DNA of 19,232 bases from Actinomycetota bacterium (GTDB lineage: Bacteria > Actinomycetota > Acidimicrobiia > IMCC26256 > PALSA-610), in the NCBI GenBank assembly GCA_030839005.1, contig JAUZEM010000433.1, positions 1-19,232 on the forward strand. The letters are read 5' to 3'. Below the pieces are notes generated by a model. The model was not told the DNA's origin. It saw only the letters and a program-made list of their open reading frames with translations, and did not search any database. The position numbers were made by a program, and so were the translations under genes. Shown here piece after piece: positions 14,338-19,232 of the stretch. Position 1 is the stretch's first letter; each line of letters opens with the position of its first letter.

Positions 14338-15423
14338 TCAGCAAAGCGACGAGAACGCGGTGAGATTGCCATCGTAGGAATAGGCGCCGCCCAGCTCTCG
14401 TGACGGCACGTCATGCGCGAACCACGAGATCCCGGCAACGTCCGTCATGTGATATGTCCGGCCGCTCGTGTGCACCGTGAAGCTCGGGTTGGCGAGAAAC
14501 TCGACCGGGTCGCCCACCTCGAGCAGGTCGTTGAAACACACGCCCGAGGCGGGGTCTCTCCACGCGGGCACGACATTCGTCACGTACGGATCATTGATCC
14601 ATTCCGCGACCTCGTGGCTGAGCACGTAGGCGTCCGACCGAGATGGACCGACCAAAACGTTCGGAGTGAAGTATCCGGTGTAGATGAGGGTCATCGGAAG
14701 GGTTTTACCGGCCGGAGTAAATGCCAGGTGGAAACCCAAGAAGGCGTCGCCCGCTACGTCCTTCACGACGATGATCAGCACCGACGACGGATCGTAATAG
14801 TCGGCCAGTCGCGGTGCGAGCGAAAGGAGGAACGACGTCGTCACGGTGCCGGCGGGCCCGTTCGAGGTGTCAAACGCCGAACCGGAACCCGCAGGCACTT
14901 CGAGTGCCAGCGTCGGGAGCACCTGGGGCTCCGACAACAGGACGTGGTAACGCGGGCTCGTCGTTTTCACGTCGTCCCAGAACGAAGCTCGTTGCATCGC
15001 GTCGCCGTATTGCGTACGTCCGCTTCGATACTCGGCGTACTTGAAGATCGGTGAAAGCTCGATGTCCCTGACGACATCGGTACCGTCGAGCGTGATGCCA
15101 CCATCGAACGTCAGACGCAAGGGAAGCAGTCGTACCGGCACCCTTGTCGTCGCCGATCCCGCGGACGGATCGGAACCGACCATCGTGTATCCGTATGTCT
15201 TGCTCGCCGATTGGAACGAGCCGGTCCAGGTCGGAAGGCCCGTTGCGCCGCGCCGGACTGCGTTCACGCGCGAGGCACGGGATTGAAGCGCGTCGACAAG
15301 TCCCGAGCTCGGGCCGTCGACGCCGCGCGGCGCGACGTGCCCCGCAGCGCCCGCGGAAGCAAGGAACACCGCCTGCACAACGAGAGCGGCGGCAACGCCG
15401 AGCGTGATCAACCTCTTGTTCAT
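14338..15423 (-). CDS. secreted protein with HEVAE metallopeptidase-like motif
   Basis: This 361-residue protein has a classical signal peptide (MNKR, then ITLGVAAALVVQAVFLASAGA, with a likely cut near residue 27). The most telling stretch is YVLSHEVAEWINDP (267-280): His270, Glu271, Glu274 and Asp278 resemble the SHELAExxTDP motif of a widespread group of secreted putative zinc-dependent proteins (also GHELAE in EXORDIUM-like proteins). It is followed by a Trp, a lone Cys296 and LLEVGDP, where relatives have EIGD. This suggests a metal site, though peptidase activity is not shown. GGAGGAA upstream supports the ATG at 15423. It lies downstream of the tRNA-Ser gene on the same strand; a consensus TTGACA sits at 15492-15487 on that strand, but I could not pair it with a good -10. 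Confidence 0.75.
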   Translation of the reverse strand: MNKRLITLGVAAALVVQAVFLASAGAAGHVAPRGVDGPSSGLVDALQSRASRVNAVRRGATGLPTWTGSFQSASKTYGYTMVGSDPSAGSATTRVPVRLLPLRLTFDGGITLDGTDVVRDIELSPIFKYAEYRSGRTQYGDAMQRASFWDDVKTTSPRYHVLLSEPQVLPTLALEVPAGSGSAFDTSNGPAGTVTTSFLLSLAPRLADYYDPSSVLIIVVKDVAGDAFLGFHLAFTPAGKTLPMTLIYTGYFTPNVLVGPSRSDAYVLSHEVAEWINDPYVTNVVPAWRDPASGVCFNDLLEVGDPVEFLANPSFTVHTSGRTYHMTDVAGISWFAHDVPSRELGGAYSYDGNLTAFSSLC

Positions 15424-15503
15424 CGCGTGCTTCCTCCGCCGCAGATTCACTCGAGCGCCCGAAGTCAACCGGCGATGCCGCGATGCTGTCAATGCGTTCG
15501 GAG

Positions 15504-15586
15504 CGGAGGGACTGGGATTCGAACCCAGGGTGCTTGCGCACAACGGTTTTCAAGACCGTCCCGTTCGGCCGCTCCGGCATCCCTCC
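15504..15586 (-). tRNA. tRNA-Ser (anticodon UGA)
   Basis: The minus strand folds as a class II tRNA. The acceptor stem GGAGGGA/TCCCTCC is perfect. The anticodon stem ACGGT/ACCGT holds loop CTTGAAA with anticodon TGA, which reads UCA. The long variable arm GTGC-GCAA-GCAC identifies serine. The T arm is CTGGG-TTCGAAT-CCCAG. The discriminator is G, and the 3' CCA is not encoded. Its 5' end lies 10 nt after the serS stop, so it is probably released from the serS transcript. Confidence 0.97.
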
Positions 15587-15596
15587 GTTAGCGAGG

Positions 15597-16856
15597 CTAC
15601 CGGCGTTCCGCGGCGACGACGTTCGTGAACCGCGTGTAGGGCCGCAACACGTCGGGGACCTCGAAGCTGCCGTCGGGTTGCTGGTAGTGCTCGAAGAGGA
15701 ACACGAGCATGCGACTCACCGCGACCGCGGTGCCGTTCAAGGTGTGCACGAGGCGGCTGCCAGCCGCGCGCTTCACCCGCGTGCCGAGCCGGCGCGCCGA
15801 GTAGTCGGTGTAGTTCGAACAAGAAGTGATCTCGCGGTATGCGCGTTCGGAAGGCAGCCAGGCCTCGATGTCGAACTTCTTGGCGGCCGCCGGACCGAGA
15901 TCGCCCGCGGCAATGTTCACCACGCGGTACGGCAGGCCGAGCCCGGTCACGATCTCCTCTTCGATCGCCAGAATCCGCTCGTGCTCGTCGACACTGTGCT
16001 CGGATGCGCAGAACGAGAACATCTCGACCTTGTCGAACTGGTGCACGCGGAAGATGCCCCGCGTGTCCTTGCCGTACGTTCCCGCCTCGCGCCGGAAGCA
16101 CGTGGAGTACCCGCCGTAGCGCGCGGGGAGTTGCTCGGGCGTGAACGTCTCGGCTCGATGGAGTGCCGACAACGCGACCTCGCTCGTCCCGAGGAGAAAG
16201 AGCTCGCCATCGTCGACGTCATACACCTGAGCACGATCGGTGGGGAAGAATCCGGCCTCCTCCATCGTGCGCTCCCGCACCAGAGCGGGCGTGACAACCG
16301 GCACGAAACCGTGGCCGACGATCGCGGTCATCGCGTAGTTGACGAGCGCGAGCTCGAGCAGCGCGCCCTCGCGCATGATGTAAGCGAATCGGGAGCCGCT
16401 CGCCTCCGCGGCGCGCGCCGTGTCGACGAAACCCATCGCCTCCGCGAAGCCGGCGTGGTCGAGCGGCGGTGGCGGCGGCGTGTCACCGACGACGCGCACG
16501 ATCTCGCCCTCGTCCTCGCCGCCGTCGGGTGCCGACGCGTCGGCCGGGTTGGGCACCTGCAGCCCGAGATCGCGAAGGCGCGCATCTGCCGCCTGGAGCT
16601 CCTTCTCCTGCGCGGAGAGCTCGTCCTTCAGCCGGCCCGCGGTCTCGATCTTCGCCGGCCGCTCCCCGGGGGGAGCGTTCCCGATCTCCTTGCTGGCCGC
16701 GTTCTGGCGGGCGCGCAGTCCATCGACCTCCTGCGCGAGCAGCCGACGTTCGGCATCGGCTTCGAGCACCTCGTCGATCAAGCCGTCGCGCACGCGCTTG
16801 CGCTCGATGCCGCGGCGGTACTCCGGCTCCTCCCGCAGCCGCTTCAGGTCGATCAC
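15597..16856 (-). CDS. serS: seryl-tRNA synthetase
   Basis: This 419-residue class II synthetase has the usual N-terminal coiled-coil arm that grips the long variable arm of tRNA-Ser (about 28-98), then the catalytic domain. The serine-specific TSE lies at 224-226 (LLGTSEVAL). Motif 2 is STCFRREAGTYGKDTRGIFRVHQFDK (251-276), and motif 3 is NGTAVAVSRMLVFLFEHYQ (374-392). It charges tRNA-Ser (and tRNA-Sec where present) in the cytosol. The GTG at 16856 overlaps the pheA stop (GTGA), with GGGAG 5 nt upstream. Length and motifs are normal. The cognate tRNA-Ser gene starts 10 nt after its stop, leaving no room for a terminator. Confidence 0.97.
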   Translation of the reverse strand: MIDLKRLREEPEYRRGIERKRVRDGLIDEVLEADAERRLLAQEVDGLRARQNAASKEIGNAPPGERPAKIETAGRLKDELSAQEKELQAADARLRDLGLQVPNPADASAPDGGEDEGEIVRVVGDTPPPPPLDHAGFAEAMGFVDTARAAEASGSRFAYIMREGALLELALVNYAMTAIVGHGFVPVVTPALVRERTMEEAGFFPTDRAQVYDVDDGELFLLGTSEVALSALHRAETFTPEQLPARYGGYSTCFRREAGTYGKDTRGIFRVHQFDKVEMFSFCASEHSVDEHERILAIEEEIVTGLGLPYRVVNIAAGDLGPAAAKKFDIEAWLPSERAYREITSCSNYTDYSARRLGTRVKRAAGSRLVHTLNGTAVAVSRMLVFLFEHYQQPDGSFEVPDVLRPYTRFTNVVAAERR

Positions 16857-17782
16857 TCGGTCTCCCGGACCTGCGCGCGCAGCGACTCGACCCACGCCGC
16901 CGCGTGCTTCCACGCGCGGCCCGCGGCGCGCCGGCGCACGGCGCCGGCCTCGGCAGGTCCGCCGACCGGATAGGAACCGAGGAACTTGACCTCGGCCTGC
17001 TTCGCGACGAGGTTGCGCAGCGCGTCGGCGACCACTTCGTCGGAGACGTGCCCTTCGCAATCGACGAAGAAGCAATAGTCGCCCAAGCCCCGCTTGGTCG
17101 GACGCGACTCCAGCTTGGTGAGGTTGATCGCGCGCGCCGCGAACTCCTGCAGGATCGAGAGCAACGACCCGGGCTGGTCCTCGCGCTGGAAGCAGACGAT
17201 CGACGTCTTGTCGTGACCGGTAGGCGCGGGCACCCCCCGACCCACGAGCACGAATCGCGTCTCGTTCTCGGGATGGTCCTCGATCTCGCGGGCGAGCACC
17301 TGCAGGCCGTAGAGCTCCGCCGCAAGCGCATTGCAGATCGCCGCCACGTCGGTGCGTTTCGACTTCGAGACTTCTCGCGCCGCGTCGGAAGTCGAGTGGG
17401 ACGCGCGCGCCTGCGCCGCGGGCACCTTCTTCGCGAGCCAGCCGCGACATTGCGCGAGCGCGTGCGGGAACGACACGACGGTACGGACGTCGGCGAGTGC
17501 AACCCCTGGGCGAACGCACAGGTTGAGCGACACCGGAAGGTCGATCTCGCGCTGGATGAGCAGGTCGCTGTCGAACGCGAGCGTGTCAAGGGTGACCGAA
17601 ACCGACCCTTCGATCATGTTCTCGATCGGGACGACGCCTCCGTCGGCATCGCCCCGCTCGACCGCCGCGATCACCTCGGGGACAGCCGCGAACGCCGTTC
17701 GATCACCCGCGGCGAGATCCGGCTGCGTCAGCAGCGCCTCCTCGGTGAAGGTCCCGGCCGGACCGAAATACGCAACCCGCAC
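16853..17782 (-). CDS. pheA: prephenate dehydratase
   Basis: This 309-residue protein converts prephenate to phenylpyruvate in phenylalanine synthesis. The catalytic domain begins at residue 1 (VAYFGPAGTFTEEAL) and contains the VPIENMIEGSV and HSTSDAA blocks and the essential Thr175-Arg176-Phe177 (NETRFVLVG). The ACT regulatory domain follows (about 192-270), with GSLLSIL in place of GALVxxL and the ESRP motif (225-228) that binds phenylalanine, so feedback control is expected. No chorismate mutase domain is fused. The start is GTG at 17782. There is no Shine-Dalgarno sequence; TAGCAT lies 6 nt upstream, fitting a leaderless message. It is coupled to serS by a GTGA overlap. Confidence 0.95.
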   Translation of the reverse strand: MRVAYFGPAGTFTEEALLTQPDLAAGDRTAFAAVPEVIAAVERGDADGGVVPIENMIEGSVSVTLDTLAFDSDLLIQREIDLPVSLNLCVRPGVALADVRTVVSFPHALAQCRGWLAKKVPAAQARASHSTSDAAREVSKSKRTDVAAICNALAAELYGLQVLAREIEDHPENETRFVLVGRGVPAPTGHDKTSIVCFQREDQPGSLLSILQEFAARAINLTKLESRPTKRGLGDYCFFVDCEGHVSDEVVADALRNLVAKQAEVKFLGSYPVGGPAEAGAVRRRAAGRAWKHAAAWVESLRAQVRETE

Positions 17783-17788
17783 CGTCGA

Positions 17789-17794
17789 ATGCTA
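17789..17794 (-). promoter_or_regulatory. candidate -10 box of a leaderless pheA-serS-tRNA transcript
   Basis: TAGCAT (TANNNT) on the minus strand ends 6 nt before the GTG of pheA, and no ribosome site is present between them. No good -35 is seen. The placement matches the leaderless-promoter spacing proposed for the ANTAR gene. Confidence 0.4.
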
Positions 17795-17935
17795 AACGAC
17801 GACCCGATCCACACCCCGCGCACTTCGAAGCCGCGAGCGCGACACGCGCGAGTGATTGTCGCTCCACGGGCGCCGACTGGACGAGGGGCGCTACCTTGGC
17901 GACGTCATCCCAGGTCGAGCGCACGTACGCAGGTC

Positions 17936-17942
17936 AAGGAGG
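17936..17942 (+). promoter_or_regulatory. strong ribosome binding site of the alcohol dehydrogenase gene
   Basis: AAGGAGG lies 6 nt before the ATG at 17949 and settles that start over the open frame that extends upstream. A TACCTT at 17892-17897 could be a -10, but no convincing -35 accompanies it. Confidence 0.85.
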
Positions 17943-17948
17943 AAGCCC

Positions 17949-19031
17949 ATGCGGGCTGCAGTGTTCACCGAAACCGGAGGGCCGCTCTCGATCGAGAACA
18001 TCGATCCCGCGCCTCCCGGGCCGCGCGACGTCGTGGTCGAGCTCGGCGCCAGCGGCGTCTGCCACTCCGACCTGTCGTTGAAGAACGGCTACGTCGGGAT
18101 CATGCCCGGCACGGTCCTCGGCCACGAGGGCGCCGGCACCATCGCCGAGGTCGGCAAGGACGTCAGTGGCCTCAAGAAAGGCGACCGGATCATCGCGTCG
18201 TTCATCCCCGCCTGTGGCATCTGCTGGTTCTGCCTGCACGACCAGTCGCACCTGTGCGACACCGAGTTCGAGATCATGATGAAGCAGCGCGGCAAGCGCG
18301 CCGACGGCAGCGAATACTCGGCCATGACGGGCCTCGGCACGTTCGCAGAGGCGATGACATGCGACCAGTCGTCGATCGTCAAGATCGACACCAGCGTCAC
18401 CGACGACCAGCTCGCACTCATCGGCTGCGGCGTGACTACCGGCGTCGGCGCCGCGCTCAACACCGCGCAGGTGCACCCGGGCGCGACCGTCGCGGTCATC
18501 GGCTGCGGCGGTGTCGGCCAGGCCGTCATCCAGGGCGCGCGGATCGCCGGCGCATCGCGGATCATCGCGGTCGATCCCGTCGAGCTGAAGCGCAAGACCG
18601 CCGAGCAGCTCGGCGCGACCGACTTCGTCGACCCCAACGCCGGCGACCCGGTTCAGCAGGTTCAGCAGCTGACAAGCGGCCGCGGAGTCGACTACTCGTT
18701 CGAGGTGATCGGACTTCCCGAAACGACGCTGCAGGCGTTCAACATGATCCGCAAGGGCGGCACCGCGGTGATGGTCGGCATGACTCGCGCCGAGGCCTCG
18801 GTCACGCTCTCGACCTTCGACCTCTTCTTCAACGAGAAGACGCTCAAGGGTTGCAAATACGGATCGGGCCAGGTGCGCCGCGACTTCCAGCGCTACGCCG
18901 ACCTGATCGAGACCGGCCGCCTCGACACGAGCGCGATGGTGTCGCGCACGATCAAGCTCGACGAGGTGAACGAGGCTTTTCGTGCGATGGAGGCTGGAGA
19001 AGTCATTCGGTCGGTTATCACTACCTTTTAG
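17949..19031 (+). CDS. zinc-dependent alcohol dehydrogenase (medium-chain family)
   Basis: This 360-residue enzyme is complete. Catalytic zinc ligands are Cys38 (GVCHSD), His59-Glu60 (GHEGAG) and Cys160 (LIGCGVTTG). The structural zinc lobe has Cys89, 92, 95 and 103 (CGICWFCLHDQSHLC). The NAD-binding motif is VIGCGGVG (183-190), with Asp209 at the end of beta-2, favouring NAD(H). The LIGCGVTTGVGAALNTA block and the insert between the zinc lobe and the LGTFAE motif place it with class I/III-like and mycobacterial Zn-ADHs rather than short-chain enzymes. It oxidises alcohols or reduces aldehydes; the substrate, and any NDMA-type bound cofactor, cannot be inferred. It is transcribed divergently from pheA and is followed by a strong hairpin. 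Confidence 0.94.
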   Translation: MRAAVFTETGGPLSIENIDPAPPGPRDVVVELGASGVCHSDLSLKNGYVGIMPGTVLGHEGAGTIAEVGKDVSGLKKGDRIIASFIPACGICWFCLHDQSHLCDTEFEIMMKQRGKRADGSEYSAMTGLGTFAEAMTCDQSSIVKIDTSVTDDQLALIGCGVTTGVGAALNTAQVHPGATVAVIGCGGVGQAVIQGARIAGASRIIAVDPVELKRKTAEQLGATDFVDPNAGDPVQQVQQLTSGRGVDYSFEVIGLPETTLQAFNMIRKGGTAVMVGMTRAEASVTLSTFDLFFNEKTLKGCKYGSGQVRRDFQRYADLIETGRLDTSAMVSRTIKLDEVNEAFRAMEAGEVIRSVITTF

Positions 19032-19040
19032 TCGTTGACG

Positions 19041-19116
19041 GTGGGGGGCGACGTACATACTGCGGTTCGGGTTCCAACTCACCTCCGTATGCACGTCGCC
19101 CCCCACTTTCCTTTTC
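19041..19116 (+). terminator. long GC-rich hairpin with T-rich tail after the alcohol dehydrogenase
   Basis: GTGGGGGGCGACGT (19041-19054) pairs perfectly with 19093-19106. After one mismatch, CATAC (19056-19060) pairs with GTATG (19087-19091), giving a 20-position stem around a 26-nt loop. TTTCCTTTTCT follows on the plus strand. It begins 9 nt after the stop, fitting an intrinsic terminator. The opposite side has no T tract. Confidence 0.75.
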
Positions 19117-19182
19117 TCGTCTCTTCGCGCCTCCATCGCACGGGTTGAAGGGGAAGGGCAGGGGGAAACGCGTGTGGCCTGG

Positions 19183-19218
19183 TAAGCATGCCCTCGAGCG
19201 GCCGTTGCATGCTGCTTA
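19183..19218. repeat. imperfect inverted repeat near the right edge
   Basis: TAAGCATGC (19183-19191) faces GCATGCTGCTTA (19207-19218), the arms matching apart from a three-base bulge. The rest of 19117-19232 shows no open frame or RNA gene that I can support. Its role is unknown, and it may belong to a feature beyond the window. Confidence 0.45.
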
Positions 19219-19232
19219 TGTGATGGCGGGCT

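Noticed and set aside
16857..17948. T-box or other riboswitch before pheA/serS
   Set aside because: serS starts inside the end of pheA and pheA appears leaderless, so there is no leader for such a structure.
17934..19136. 400-codon minus-strand frame opposite the alcohol dehydrogenase
   Set aside because: It has no recognisable motif, while the plus strand has all zinc and NAD motifs plus a perfect Shine-Dalgarno site.

Overview
The window is GC-rich DNA with strongly GC-biased third codon positions and many GTG/TTG starts. It carries a mycothiol-type isomerase homologue, an ANTAR protein, an ECF sigma factor with a SnoaL tail, and several genes that start without a Shine-Dalgarno sequence. 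Together these point to an actinomycete, possibly Acidimicrobiia; the class is an inference, because no 16S or other strong marker is present. The window looks chromosomal: no transposase, integrase, phage gene or CRISPR array was seen. No intergenic stretch exceeds about 300 bp.

Left part (1-7.2 kb): the 3' part of a PLP-dependent lyase/decarboxylase is followed by a DUF1697 gene, and a mycothiol-dependent isomerase-fold protein faces them. A very small ANTAR-only protein is divergent from a two-domain VOC protein of the Rv0577/CFP30B type, with four 13-bp tandem repeats between them. Next come an ECF sigma factor with a SnoaL-like C-terminal domain and a convergent STAS-domain gene whose 3' end overlaps the sigma gene on the other strand. 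The STAS gene is divergent from a DUF899 thioredoxin-like gene. The same 18-bp unit occurs three times inside the STAS coding region and three times in the leader of the DUF899 gene, in the sense orientation of each. Behind DUF899 lies a 41-codon remnant of a beta-lactamase-family serine hydrolase, then an L-2-hydroxyglutarate oxidase gene (lhgO).

Middle part (7.2-12.4 kb, minus strand): a tight four-gene unit encodes a lipoprotein with a duplicated two-cysteine segment, a LolD/MacB-type ATPase, a large FtsX-type permease, and a divergent lactate/malate dehydrogenase-fold protein. The last three are joined by stop/start overlaps. The dehydrogenase has unusual residues at the substrate-specificity position, at the catalytic Asp, and at the cofactor-selecting end of beta-2. 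This is the best candidate for an undescribed functional unit in the window.

Right part (12.4-19.2 kb): a SnoaL-like ester-cyclase-fold protein is divergent from an SMP-30/gluconolactonase-like protein. An unrecognised small protein and a secreted protein with a HEVAE metallopeptidase-like motif follow on the minus strand. Then comes a pheA-serS-tRNA-Ser(UGA) unit on the minus strand, in which the tRNA starts only 10 nt after the serS stop. A zinc-dependent alcohol dehydrogenase runs to the right, followed by a long GC-rich hairpin that looks like its terminator.
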